Assembly: GCF_050633425.1 (NCBI RefSeq)
Contig: NZ_JBOEGM010000025.1
Location: 1-64,000 of the forward strand
DNA length: 64,000 nt
Source of the DNA: Pelagimonas sp050633425
GTDB lineage: Bacteria; Pseudomonadota; Alphaproteobacteria; Rhodobacterales; Rhodobacteraceae
Reading direction: 5' to 3'
Shown: positions 27,917 to 35,894 of the stretch, piece after piece
Position numbering within the stretch: the first letter of the stretch is position 1
Layout of the letters: each line of letters starts with the position of its first letter
Notes under the pieces: model-generated
Told to the model about the DNA's origin: nothing
What the model saw: the letters and a program-made list of their open reading frames with translations, nothing else
Database searches by the model: none
Position numbers and translations under genes: made by a program

Positions 27917-28869
27917 ATGCTTTGAACCGCGTGACGCCGGAAAATCGCCCAATTGCAATCGCTCTGGCCTTTACGATTGTCATCATTTTGGTTGGCACGG
28001 CCTATACGCTGGCGACGCAGGGGACGGCTCCCATGCTCATGCCCTCATACCTGCTCCAGCAGCTGCAAATCGGATCCTTTCTGGGCATTTGTGCCGCTGG
28101 CATGATGATGGTGATCTTGATGGGCCATATTGATCTGTCCGTTCCCTGGACGCTGACTGCGGCGGCAATGATGGCCACCACAGTGGGCGGCCCTTGGGCC
28201 ATCCCGGCAGGTTTGGCAGTCGGGCTTGTGGTTGGCATCGTGAATGGAATCGGCGTTTCAGTCATGCGCATTCCATCCATGATCTTCACACTCGGGGTTG
28301 ATTCAGTGTTACGAGGTTTAATGGTCGCCCATACCGGCGGCTTCGCCCCCCAAACCGAAGCCACACCGCTGATGCGGTTCCTCGCAGCTGATCGTATCTT
28401 GGGCATACCCGTTGCGATATTCGTTTGGGCTGGCGTGTCGGTTTTGATCGCTGTCATTCTAACCCGAACGGGATTTGGAAAATCCATCTATGCAACCGGA
28501 GCCAAAGAAGGGGCAGCCTATTTGTCGGGCATTCGAACCCGACGTGTTGTTATTGGTGCCTTCATAGCATCGTCATTATGTGCCGCCACAGCGGGCGTTT
28601 TGCTCGCGGGGTATTCGGCCAAAGCCTATCAAGGGATGGGCGGTGCGTTCCTCTTGCCTGCCATTGCCGCAGTCGTCTTGGGCGGCACGCATATTCTCGG
28701 CGGACGCGGTCGCTATCTCGGCACTCTCGTCGGCGTGATTTTGATCGTGTTCCTGAACTCCGTGCTATCGATCATGCAAATGTCCGAAGCCTACCGGCAG
28801 ATCATTTATGGTGTTGTGATCATTGGAATGCTGTTGATTTACGGCCGCGAGAGCCACAAGCGACAATAA
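27913..28869 (+). CDS. Sugar ABC transporter permease (second)
   Basis: A 318-residue RbsC-like permease with GHIDLSVPWTLTAAAM (the equivalent of the DLSVG motif, here DLSVP) and a C-terminal LPAIAAVVLGGTHILGGRG. It overlaps the first permease by four bases and ends the operon. Two different permeases in one CUT2 operon imply a heterodimer. The DLSVP change is seen in some second subunits. Confidence 0.91.
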   Translation: MNALNRVTPENRPIAIALAFTIVIILVGTAYTLATQGTAPMLMPSYLLQQLQIGSFLGICAAGMMMVILMGHIDLSVPWTLTAAAMMATTVGGPWAIPAGLAVGLVVGIVNGIGVSVMRIPSMIFTLGVDSVLRGLMVAHTGGFAPQTEATPLMRFLAADRILGIPVAIFVWAGVSVLIAVILTRTGFGKSIYATGAKEGAAYLSGIRTRRVVIGAFIASSLCAATAGVLLAGYSAKAYQGMGGAFLLPAIAAVVLGGTHILGGRGRYLGTLVGVILIVFLNSVLSIMQMSEAYRQIIYGVVIIGMLLIYGRESHKRQ

Positions 28870-29122
28870 CAAGGCCTAGGCTGGTTGTGGCCCGGTTGTG
28901 TCAGGCCTAAATCACTTGGGCACAAGGAAAGTGAACAACCAATTGGGCCAGTGCTATTGGGCCGGTTTTATTGGGCCTGCTGTATTGCGCCTATGCCAAG
29001 GTGTTTTGACCCCAAAGCCCCCTTGGCGGCTTTGGGGAAAACTCTCAGGGTAAAATTCAAACAGCCCAACCCGACCTGGCCTTCACGGCTCTCAGGCGGT
29101 CTCAACTACGTTGTAAATGAAA
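28870..29122. other. Intergenic stretch with short tandem repeats and a long hairpin
   Basis: About 250 bases without a gene. From roughly 28942 to 28990 the unit ATTGGGCC recurs at 13-14-base intervals three times exactly and once as ATTGCGCC. At 29010-29037 CCCCAAAGCC pairs with GGCTTTGGGG around an eight-base loop. This is probably the transcription end for the ABC operon, although no T-tract of four or more follows it directly on the plus strand. Confidence 0.5.
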
Positions 29123-29212
29123 TGGCGGAGGCTCAGGGATTCGAACCCTGGGAGGACTTTCACCCTCGTCGGTTTTCAAGACCGGTGCATTCGACCACTC
29201 TGCCAAACCTCC
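29123..29212 (-). tRNA. tRNA-Ser (UGA anticodon)
   Basis: On the minus strand a complete class II tRNA of 90 bases including an encoded CCA. The acceptor stem GGAGGTT pairs with AGCCTCC, with discriminator G. The anticodon loop is CTTGAAA with TGA in the centre, which reads UCA serine codons. The long variable arm is typical of tRNA-Ser, and GGTTCGAATCC forms the T arm. Confidence 0.95.
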
Positions 29213-29426
29213 GCGTTCGGACACCTTTATATCCACTCTTTCGATTCTAAAAGTACATATCTACGAAAAAACGCCCAAGGTTGAACTGCAGGCTTTTCAT
29301 ATGACCTCCAACAGGTTACTGTTTACTCAAAATGGGCCGAATAGTGCCCGAATGAGGCAGTAGTGACCGGAAAATCCGGCATTCAGTGCGGCAACGCCCG
29401 CGCGAAACACAGGCATGAGGCACAGC

Positions 29427-30305
29427 ATGAGCGGTATTTTTACGCCCAAATCTAATCGGACTCTGCGCGCAGGTTTTGCGTTCACGAGTTTTTTGATGCT
29501 TTCGGCCTGCGCCGATGGACAGATGCCAGGGTTCCTTCTACCACAGTCCGGCGGCGACGGAGAGGTGGTTGCACGCGCAGCGACCTCAGGCACGACGACC
29601 GAACGCGACGTTGAAGCGCCCGAAATTTTTCAAGCGACGGAAGCAGGCCTGTGGGATGGACGCCCATCGCTTGGCGGCGTTTGGATCGCCCACCCTGATG
29701 TGACCGACCCTGAGCGCGCCATCATTCGCAATGAAGCGAATGGCAAGTTTGTCATTGGCGCATTGTTCCGCCGTGAGCGCCAATCACCTGGCCCACGTTT
29801 GCAAATCTCTTCTGATGCGGCCGCAGCGCTCGGCATCTTGGCAGGTCAGCCATCCAATTTGAATGTTGTAGCTTTGCGTCGTGAAGAAGTTGCCATGGAT
29901 GCGCCGATGGAGCCCTTGAGCGAAGCCGCTCCGATGCCCGCCGCACCCGAAATCGCCGAAGGCACGTTGGATCCGGTTCTCGATGGCGCCGCCAAGGCGA
30001 TTGAAACCGCCGCGCTGGCACCGACCGCGACAACCGCGCCGAAACCCGCCGCGAAACCCGCGACGTCATCGCTCAGCAAGCCCTTTGTTCAGATTGGCAT
30101 TTTCAGCGTCGAACAAAACGCCCGCAATACCGCCACAGCCATGCGTCAGGCTGGCATGGTTCCGACTGTTAAACAGCACACATCAAAAGGGAAAACCTTT
30201 TGGCGCGTGGTTGTTGGTCCGGCGCAAACCAAGTCAGAACTCTCGACAGTGCTGAAAACCATCAAAGGCACGGGCTTTACAGACGCTTATGCGGTGACCA
30301 ACTAA
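29427..30305 (+). CDS. SPOR-domain lipoprotein
   Basis: A 292-residue protein with a lipoprotein signal sequence ending in the lipobox LSAC (Cys near residue 27), a central region and an alanine/proline-rich linker (about 175-215). A C-terminal SPOR domain (about 215-292) contains VQIGIFSVEQNARNTATAMR. SPOR domains bind denuded peptidoglycan at the septum. It starts the cell-envelope/replication group with the D,D-carboxypeptidase downstream. ATG at 29427 follows GAGGCAC; an ATG 12 bases earlier is possible. Confidence 0.85.
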   Translation: MSGIFTPKSNRTLRAGFAFTSFLMLSACADGQMPGFLLPQSGGDGEVVARAATSGTTTERDVEAPEIFQATEAGLWDGRPSLGGVWIAHPDVTDPERAIIRNEANGKFVIGALFRRERQSPGPRLQISSDAAAALGILAGQPSNLNVVALRREEVAMDAPMEPLSEAAPMPAAPEIAEGTLDPVLDGAAKAIETAALAPTATTAPKPAAKPATSSLSKPFVQIGIFSVEQNARNTATAMRQAGMVPTVKQHTSKGKTFWRVVVGPAQTKSELSTVLKTIKGTGFTDAYAVTN

Positions 30306-30472
30306 CGTCGGGTTCTTCCCGAAACCTGGGCTTTTCTTGGCATAATCCGAGCAGTTTTTAAGTATCGGCAAGAAAACGCGGACCAATGACATGCTGGCAG
30401 GTGACAGCCCGCCGCTTTCCGGCAATAAACGAGTTAACGTTTTGAACCGATTGTTTGGACAGGAGCCGCCAC

Positions 30473-31642
30473 ATGAGCTTTTTGCCCCGCCGCTTTTTGG
30501 CTAGTGCAGCCGTATTTGCTATTCTGGCTGCGCCGGTTTCGGCCTTTGACACACGGGCCAAAGCCGCCTTTGTGCTTGACCAAACCACTGGGACCGTCTT
30601 GCTGGCCAAACGCGCTGATGAGGCCCTGCCCCCGGCGTCGATGTCCAAATTGATGACCCTGTACATTGCCTTCGAGGCGATCCGCGACGGGCAGCTTAAG
30701 ATCGACGAAAAGCTAAGAGTATCCAGCCACGCCATGTCCTATGGCGGGTCGACGATGTTTTTGGACACCACTGATCGCGTCAAGGTCGAAGACCTGCTGC
30801 GCGGTATCATCGTGTTATCGGGTAATGACGCCTGCGCTGTGATTGCAGAAACCCTCAGCCCCGATGGCACCGAAAAAGGGTTTGCCAAGCTGATGACGCA
30901 GCGGGCCCAACAGATGGGTATGACCAGCTCGACCTTTAAAAACGCGTCGGGATGGCCTGCTCAGGGACATGTGATGTCGATGCGTGATCTGGTTTTGTTG
31001 GCTACACGTCTTATCGAAGACTTTCCCGATCATTATGCCATGTTTTCGGAAAAAACCTTTGCCTTTGATGGGCGCGCACCGGGCAATGTTAAAAACCGCA
31101 ATCCGTTGTTGGCATTGGGAATTGGCGCCGATGGGTTGAAAACCGGCCACACCAGCGAGGCTGGCTATGGGCTTGTCGGGTCTGCTAAAAACGGCGACCG
31201 GCGGGTGATCTTTGCGATCACCGGGCTTGATAGCGAACGTGCCCGTGCCGAAGAATCCGAAGCGATTGTCAACTGGGCTTTCCGGCAGTTTTCCGAACAA
31301 ACCATTGTGAACAAAGACAAAGCGGTTGCTGACGCAGATGTCTGGCTAGGGGCCGAAGACCGGGTTGGTCTTGTGTCCAAACAAGACATTCGCCTGCTCT
31401 TGCCGGTCAACACATTGGGCGGCGTCAAGGCCGAAGTTGTCTATACCGGCCCCATTGCAGCCCCTGTCGAGCAAGGACAAAAACTGGCTGAGCTCATTAT
31501 CAGCCCGGAAGGCTTGCCTGAAACACGTGTGCCATTGGTAGCGGAAAAATCCGTTCCCGGCGGCGGATTTATGGACAGAATGTTGACCGTATCTCAGGTC
31601 TTGCTAAAACGCTTGCAGGACGGCCCAAAGGAGCAGCTGTGA
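30473..31642 (+). CDS. dacC: D-alanyl-D-alanine carboxypeptidase (penicillin-binding protein 5/6 type)
   Basis: A 389-residue periplasmic enzyme that removes the terminal D-Ala of peptidoglycan pentapeptides. An N-terminal signal peptide ends near ALA/VSA (about residue 23). The three active-site motifs are present: S56-x-x-K59 (SMSK), S116-G-N118 and K223-T-G225. The C-terminal PBP5 domain is followed by an amphipathic membrane-anchoring tail. Its start has AGGAG upstream. The stop overlaps the GTG start of tmk, so the genes are translationally coupled. Confidence 0.93.
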   Translation: MSFLPRRFLASAAVFAILAAPVSAFDTRAKAAFVLDQTTGTVLLAKRADEALPPASMSKLMTLYIAFEAIRDGQLKIDEKLRVSSHAMSYGGSTMFLDTTDRVKVEDLLRGIIVLSGNDACAVIAETLSPDGTEKGFAKLMTQRAQQMGMTSSTFKNASGWPAQGHVMSMRDLVLLATRLIEDFPDHYAMFSEKTFAFDGRAPGNVKNRNPLLALGIGADGLKTGHTSEAGYGLVGSAKNGDRRVIFAITGLDSERARAEESEAIVNWAFRQFSEQTIVNKDKAVADADVWLGAEDRVGLVSKQDIRLLLPVNTLGGVKAEVVYTGPIAAPVEQGQKLAELIISPEGLPETRVPLVAEKSVPGGGFMDRMLTVSQVLLKRLQDGPKEQL

Positions 31643-32277
31643 CCATCCAAAACGGCGCAACTGGGCTGTTCATCAGCTTTGAAGGCATTGACGGATCAGG
31701 GAAATCAACGCAAGCGCGGCTTTTGGCTGACGGTTTGCGAGCAGCGGGTCGTGACGTGATTTTGACCCGAGAGCCAGGCGGAAGCCCCGGCGCAGAAGAA
31801 ATCCGCGCCTTGGTTTTGCAAGGCGATCCTGATCGTTGGTCGGCCGAAACTGAATTATTGTTATTCACGGCCGCACGCCGAGATCATCTCGAGCGGACCA
31901 TTCGCCCGGCTTTGGCGGCGGGTCAGGTGGTGATCTGTGACCGTTTTGCCGATAGCACTCGGATGTATCAGGGCCTTTCACGCGGTGATTTACGAGCCAA
32001 AGTTGATGCTCTGCACGATCTGATGATCGGGATGGAGCCGGACTTAACACTGTTGTTTGATATGGATCCAAGCGCGGGACTTGCCCGTGCCAAATCCCGC
32101 GCCACCGTCGAGGAGCGGTTTGAGGACTTTGGTGTCGGCCTGCAAGAGAAGATGCGCGCCGGCTTTCTGGCTTTGGCTGAGGAATTCGCCCCCCGGTTCC
32201 AAGTGATCGACGCTGACCGTGACATAGACGTCATTTCCGCCGATGTCTTGGCACGCGTCATGGCCCGCCTGACATGA
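31639..32277 (+). CDS. tmk: Thymidylate kinase
   Basis: A 212-residue cytosolic kinase that phosphorylates dTMP to dTDP. Visible motifs are the P-loop GIDGSGKST (about residues 15-23), TREPGGSPGAEEIR and the CDRFADST base-binding segment. It begins with GTG overlapping the TGA of the carboxypeptidase gene and ends overlapping the start of holB by four bases. This is the conserved dac-tmk-holB order in Rhodobacteraceae. Confidence 0.95.
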   Translation: MTIQNGATGLFISFEGIDGSGKSTQARLLADGLRAAGRDVILTREPGGSPGAEEIRALVLQGDPDRWSAETELLLFTAARRDHLERTIRPALAAGQVVICDRFADSTRMYQGLSRGDLRAKVDALHDLMIGMEPDLTLLFDMDPSAGLARAKSRATVEERFEDFGVGLQEKMRAGFLALAEEFAPRFQVIDADRDIDVISADVLARVMARLT

Positions 32278-33383
32278 GTGACAACGAGCTCCCTGAGCCA
32301 GACCGCGTCGACGGGGCCCCTCACCCACGCGAAACCGAACGCCTTGTTGGGCAATCTCGCGCAGAAGACGATTTTTTGACCGCATTCAACACCGGTCGCT
32401 TGCATCACGGGTGGATGTTGACCGGGCCGCGCGGTGTCGGCAAGGCGACCTTGGCATGGCGGATTGCGCGTTTTTTGTTGGCGACACCCCCTGCCGAAGA
32501 CGACATGTTTGGCGCGCCGCCCCCTCCGCAAACCCTTGATATCTCGGCTGAGCATCCGGTGTCACACCGCATGCTCGCTTTGTCCGAGCCGGGCCTGTTT
32601 TTGCTTCGCCGCGGGCCAACCGACAAGGGCGACAAGCTGGCCGCGGAAATCCGGGTGAACGAAGTCCGCAAGTTGGGGCATTTCTTTTCGCTGTCCGCAG
32701 CGGATGGTGGTCGCCGCGTGGTGATTGTTGACAGTGCAGACGAGCTGAACATTCAGGCCGCTAACGCCATTTTGAAAATGCTCGAAGAACCGCCCGCCAA
32801 CACAACGATTTTGTTGATCAGCCACCAGCCCGCGCGGCTGTTGCCAACGATCCGATCACGCTGCCGGGTTTTACGGCTTGGCCCTCTTTCTCCTGATGAT
32901 ATGGCAACGGCTTTGGCCCAGGCGGATGCCCATGTTGACCCGTCTGAGGCCGCGGCGTTGACGGAATTGTCGCAAGGGTCTGTCGGAGAAGCTTTGCGGC
33001 TTATTAACCTGGGGGGACTACAGCTTTACTCCGATATCTTATCTGTAATGGGCAGCCTGCCGAACTTTGACAGCGCGCGCATGTTGGCCCTGTCCGACAG
33101 CTGTGCAGGCAAAGGCAAAGAAGCCCGGCTCGACTTGCTGTTAACCTTGGTGGATCAAATGACCGCGCGGTTGGCCCGAACAGGTGTCACCGGCCACCCC
33201 CCGGCGCACGAAGCCGCCCCGCAAGAAGCCGGGATATTGGCGCGGCTGTCACCTGATCCGCATACAGGCCGGCATTGGGCAACATTGGCCGGTCAAGCCA
33301 GTGATCGCGCCCGCCATGCCCGTGCTGTCAACGTCGATGCCGCCGCTCTGGTCACCGATCTGTTTTTGCAACTGAAATCCTAA
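32274..33383 (+). CDS. holB: DNA polymerase III subunit delta'
   Basis: A 369-residue clamp-loader subunit. The N-terminal AAA+ domain carries GPRGVGKATLAWRIARFLL (Walker A-like), VIVDSADELNIQAANAILKMLEEPP and ISHQPARLLPTIRSRC (sensor 1 and arginine-finger SRC). The zinc-binding cysteine knot of many delta' proteins is absent; its place holds FGAPPPPQTLDI, which is common in alphaproteobacteria. It overlaps tmk. After it the usual downstream genes are absent and a non-coding interval follows. Confidence 0.93.
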   Translation: MSDNELPEPDRVDGAPHPRETERLVGQSRAEDDFLTAFNTGRLHHGWMLTGPRGVGKATLAWRIARFLLATPPAEDDMFGAPPPPQTLDISAEHPVSHRMLALSEPGLFLLRRGPTDKGDKLAAEIRVNEVRKLGHFFSLSAADGGRRVVIVDSADELNIQAANAILKMLEEPPANTTILLISHQPARLLPTIRSRCRVLRLGPLSPDDMATALAQADAHVDPSEAAALTELSQGSVGEALRLINLGGLQLYSDILSVMGSLPNFDSARMLALSDSCAGKGKEARLDLLLTLVDQMTARLARTGVTGHPPAHEAAPQEAGILARLSPDPHTGRHWATLAGQASDRARHARAVNVDAAALVTDLFLQLKS

Positions 33384-34026
33384 TTTTCGTACGGTTATAA
33401 CGCCGCTCACCTGACATTCCATTAATCCACGATCGCGCGTTTGGACCAGATTGGGCCTGCAACTTGTCGGCGTACAAGTTTGGCTCAAAGTTTGTGTTCA
33501 GGATGCCCTCATGAAACGCCTCGCGTTTTCCGCGCTCCTTCTTTGTTCGGTCTCGACGGTAGGTTAGGCTTGCGCAAAAAAATTTTCCATGCGCACCACC
33601 CCATTTGCTGCCAAGCCGGTTGGGCGCTCGGACTTTACCCGACATAAAATACCTGCGACGAACCATCGCTGACCGCAAATGGTGTATTCTTATGGCTCCA
33701 CAGTCTGTCGCAAAGTGATCACGTCGGTGGTGTCATGGAAGAGTTGCACGATGCTCATTGGGTTGGCAGTCAACCAAACCTCATTCAAAGCGATCTCCAC
33801 CACACCCCGGAATGGCCGGAATTGGACCGCGTTGTTTTGCTTCTGGGGTTTGACGTCGATCTCGTCCTTGGCAATGCTGACATTCAGAACGTGATTGCCG
33901 CTTCATGATCTTGAAAACAGATGCGTGGACAAGGCGCATTGTTATTAGGAATGCGATTAAGAGTGCTGGTATGGGCAGGCTTTTCACCTGCCCGATAAAA
34001 GTTGGACCGAGGCAAGGGTCAACGGT
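33384..34026. other. 640-base interval after holB, probably decayed
   Basis: No intact gene is supported. A possible signal-peptide start MKRLAFSALLLCSVSTVG at 33511 runs into TAG after 18 codons. A 71-codon open stretch on the minus strand (33690-33902) reads protein-like but has no start. A hairpin GGGCAGG/CCTGCCC lies at about 33974-33994, downstream of mrp on the minus strand, and may stabilise or end that transcript. The overall impression is of gene remnants. Confidence 0.45.
33690..33902 (-). pseudogene. Possible gene remnant
   Basis: An open frame of about 70 codons between an upstream TGA and a TAA. It lacks an N-terminal start and reads like the C-terminal part of a protein (for example EIALNEVWLTANPMSIVQLF). 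The opposite strand also stays open over part of this stretch, so the evidence is thin. I do not recognise a family. Confidence 0.25.
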
Positions 34027-35088
34027 CTAAACGATACCGCCCTTAATCAACCGATCCGCCAATTGGCCATACGCCTGCGCCATAGCACTCTCACTCGTCG
34101 CGATTGGCACACCGCCATCCCCGCCCAGCCGGGTATCAAGGTCAATCGGCAACTGCGCCAGCAACGGAACACCGATCTTGTCTGCCTCAGCCGCAACACC
34201 GCCCTGACCAAAGATATGACTGTCTTTGCCACAATGCGGGCAGGTGAACACGGCCATGTTCTCGATCAGCCCCAACACAGGTGTCTTGAGCGTCTCAAAG
34301 GCATCAAGAGCCTTGCGCGCATCCAACAACGCCACATCCTGCGGGGTGCTGACAACGATGGCCCCGGCAACATCGGATTTTTGGCAAAGCGACAGTTGCA
34401 CATCACCGGTTCCAGGGGGCAAATCAACAATCAGGACATCCAATTCACCCCATTCGACCTGCATCAACATCTGTTGCAAGGCCCCCATCAACATAGGGCC
34501 CCGCCAAACAACAGCCTTTTCTTCGGCCAACATCGACCCGATCGACATAACAGTGACACCATGCGCCTTGAGCGGGATAATGGTTTTGCCGTCAGGGCTG
34601 GCGGGTTTATCTGTCAGGCCAAACATACGCGGTTGCGATGGCCCGTGAATATCTGCATCCAACAGCCCAACCTTTTTACCGGCGCGGGTCAGCGCCACGG
34701 CCAGGTTGGATGACACCGTAGATTTGCCAACGCCCCCCTTGCCGGACCCAATCGCCAGGATCGTTTTGACACCGGCGGGGTTCATGGCCCCCTCTTGCGG
34801 TTTGGGATGTCCGCCCATTTTGAGCTGCGGAGGCGGTGATTTGGCTTCGGCGGTCAGAACAGCACTAACCGAGGTAACACCATCGACCTGCCCGACGGCC
34901 GCTTCCGCAGCTTTGCGCAACGGCTCCATATGTTTGGCGATTTCAGCATTCGGAGCTTCGATCACAAAACGGACATGCCCCCCGTCAATCGTCAACGCTC
35001 GAATCATATCTTTGGAAATCAGGTCTCCGCCATCGGGCAGTGCAAGCCGGGCAAGCGCGTCTCGAATCGCGGCTTTTGTGTCTGTCAT
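34027..35088 (-). CDS. mrp: Mrp/NBP35-family iron-sulfur cluster carrier ATPase
   Basis: A 353-residue P-loop ATPase (ApbC/Mrp) that carries and delivers Fe-S clusters in the cytosol. The N-terminal MIP18-like domain (about 1-85) precedes the ATPase domain with deviant Walker A GSGKGGVGKSTVSSNLA, DADIHGPSQPRMFG, and VDLPPGTGDVQLSL. The cluster-binding CxxC lies in FTCPHCGK. ATG at 35088 is chosen because TGGAGA precedes it. It diverges from the ccaF-like gene. Confidence 0.93.
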   Translation of the reverse strand: MTDTKAAIRDALARLALPDGGDLISKDMIRALTIDGGHVRFVIEAPNAEIAKHMEPLRKAAEAAVGQVDGVTSVSAVLTAEAKSPPPQLKMGGHPKPQEGAMNPAGVKTILAIGSGKGGVGKSTVSSNLAVALTRAGKKVGLLDADIHGPSQPRMFGLTDKPASPDGKTIIPLKAHGVTVMSIGSMLAEEKAVVWRGPMLMGALQQMLMQVEWGELDVLIVDLPPGTGDVQLSLCQKSDVAGAIVVSTPQDVALLDARKALDAFETLKTPVLGLIENMAVFTCPHCGKDSHIFGQGGVAAEADKIGVPLLAQLPIDLDTRLGGDGGVPIATSESAMAQAYGQLADRLIKGGIV

Positions 35089-35241
35089 GCTTAATCTCCA
35101 TCTCATTTACACCAATAACTGGAGGTGACCGCGCGGCACTGCAACCCAGAACGTCGCTTTGATTAAAAATCGAGCGAAATGCAAAAGTTACCCTGCGTTT
35201 CACATGCGATTTCTGCATAGCAGCATTGCTCAAACCGGGCA

Positions 35242-35269
35242 TTGTGCATGCGCAGCATTTCCCCCATGT
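35242..35269 (+). promoter_or_regulatory. Candidate RpoH-type promoter for the DUF1127/sRNA operon
   Basis: CCCCATGT at 35262-35269 fits the -10 element of heat-shock sigma promoters (CCCCATNT). A weak TTGTGC at 35242-35247 stands 14 bases upstream in the -35 position. In Rhodobacter sphaeroides the homologous CcaF/CcsR operon is driven by RpoHI/RpoHII. The match here is partial, and the start site would fall about 35 bases before the ATG. Confidence 0.4.
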
Positions 35270-35311
35270 TTAGCGCAACCAGACAACACAGCCACCGAGG
35301 CACCGAAGATT

Positions 35312-35530
35312 ATGGCATACGCAACTCAGATCAGCACCGACGCTCAAAGCGGTTTGGCTGCACGCTTCACGGACATCATGATTGACCTGCGCGCCCGTAT
35401 GGCACGCCGCAAGGTCTACAAAGACACAATTCGCGAACTTCAACTCCTGTCGAACCGCGACTTGGCGGATCTGGGTCTTAACCGTTCCATAATTCGCCGT
35501 GTGGCATACCAAGCCGCATACGAAGTTTAA
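35312..35530 (+). CDS. ccaF: DUF1127 protein, CcaF-like, at the head of the cuckoo sRNA operon
   Basis: A 72-residue basic protein. The C-terminal DUF1127 motif is KDTIRELQLLSNRDLADLGL, followed by NRSIIRRVAYQAAYEV. In Rhodobacter sphaeroides the DUF1127 protein CcaF1, cotranscribed with the CcsR small RNAs, binds RNA and influences sRNA maturation. Size, arginine content and position directly before the CUCCUCCC hairpin array all match that gene. ATG at 35312 is preceded by GAGGCACC. The first RNA hairpin starts only ten bases after the stop. Confidence 0.88.
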   Translation: MAYATQISTDAQSGLAARFTDIMIDLRARMARRKVYKDTIRELQLLSNRDLADLGLNRSIIRRVAYQAAYEV

Positions 35531-35539
35531 ATCAGAATA

Positions 35540-35615
35540 CCGCACGGGACTCTCCTCCTCCCTGTCTCTTGCGGCTTCGGCGACGGTATCGCTCCTCCTC
35601 CCTGATACCGCCGCC
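35540..35615 (+). ncRNA. Cuckoo RNA unit 1 (two hairpins)
   Basis: Hairpin 1: CCGCA-C-GGGAC (35540-35550) pairs with GTCTC-T-TGCGG (35564-35574) around a 13-base loop TCTCCTCCTCCCT. Hairpin 2: GGCG-A-CGGTATC (35579-35590) pairs with GATACCG-C-CGCC (35604-35615) around GCTCCTCCTCCCT. Both stems have one central mismatch. This unit follows the DUF1127 stop directly, without the TTCGG linker found before the other units. Confidence 0.85.
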
Positions 35616-35621
35616 GCCTAA

Positions 35622-35718
35622 TTCGGATCTACGGATCCACAAGAATGACAGACCCTCTCCTCCTCCCTGGGTCTTTCATAAAAGCGGTGTCTCCACTCCT
35701 CCTCCCAGGAGACACCGC
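35622..35718 (+). ncRNA. Cuckoo RNA unit 2 (linker plus two hairpins)
   Basis: The linker GGATC/GATCC mini-hairpin (35625-35638) is followed by hairpin 3, AGACCC (35650-35655) with GGGTCT (35669-35674) around TCTCCTCCTCCCT. Hairpin 4 is GCGGTGTCTCC (35684-35694) with its exact 11-base complement (35708-35718) around ACTCCTCCTCCCA. Confidence 0.85.
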
Positions 35719-35725
35719 AATAAGT

Positions 35726-35779
35726 TTCGGGCCAAACGGCCCAAAAGAATGACGGCTCCTCTCCTCCTCCCTGGAGCTG
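35726..35779 (+). ncRNA. Cuckoo RNA unit 3 (linker plus a single hairpin)
   Basis: The linker GGGCC/GGCCC mini-hairpin (35729-35742) precedes hairpin 5, CGGCTCC (35753-35759) with GGAGCTG (35773-35779, one G-U) around TCTCCTCCTCCCT. No second CTCCTCCC hairpin follows before the next linker; only CCGCACC remains. The unit spans 64 bases against 104-105 for the two-hairpin units. Confidence 0.82.
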
Positions 35780-35789
35780 CCGCACCTCA

Positions 35790-35886
35790 TTCGGACCAAA
35801 CGGTCCAACGCATTGCTGGGTCCTCTCCTCCTCCCTGGACCCTTCAAAGCTCGCGGTGATGCCACTCCTCCTCCCGGCATCACCGC
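35790..35886 (+). ncRNA. Cuckoo RNA unit 4 (linker plus two hairpins)
   Basis: The linker GGACC/GGTCC mini-hairpin (35793-35806) is followed by hairpin 6, GGGTCC (35818-35823) with GGACCC (35837-35842) around TCTCCTCCTCCCT. Hairpin 7 is GCGGTGATGCC (35853-35863) with its exact 11-base complement (35876-35886) around ACTCCTCCTCCC. Compared with unit 2, paired bases change on both sides of the stems, supporting the fold. Confidence 0.85.
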
Positions 35887-35894
35887 AACGCGAA

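Noticed and set aside
33679..33894. 71-codon plus-strand frame in the interval after holB
   Set aside because: No ribosome-binding site and no recognisable protein; the interval looks decayed.
35569..35859. Plus-strand 96-codon frame through the same array
   Set aside because: Proline-rich low-complexity product of the repeated loops, no ribosome-binding site, and it crosses several conserved hairpins.
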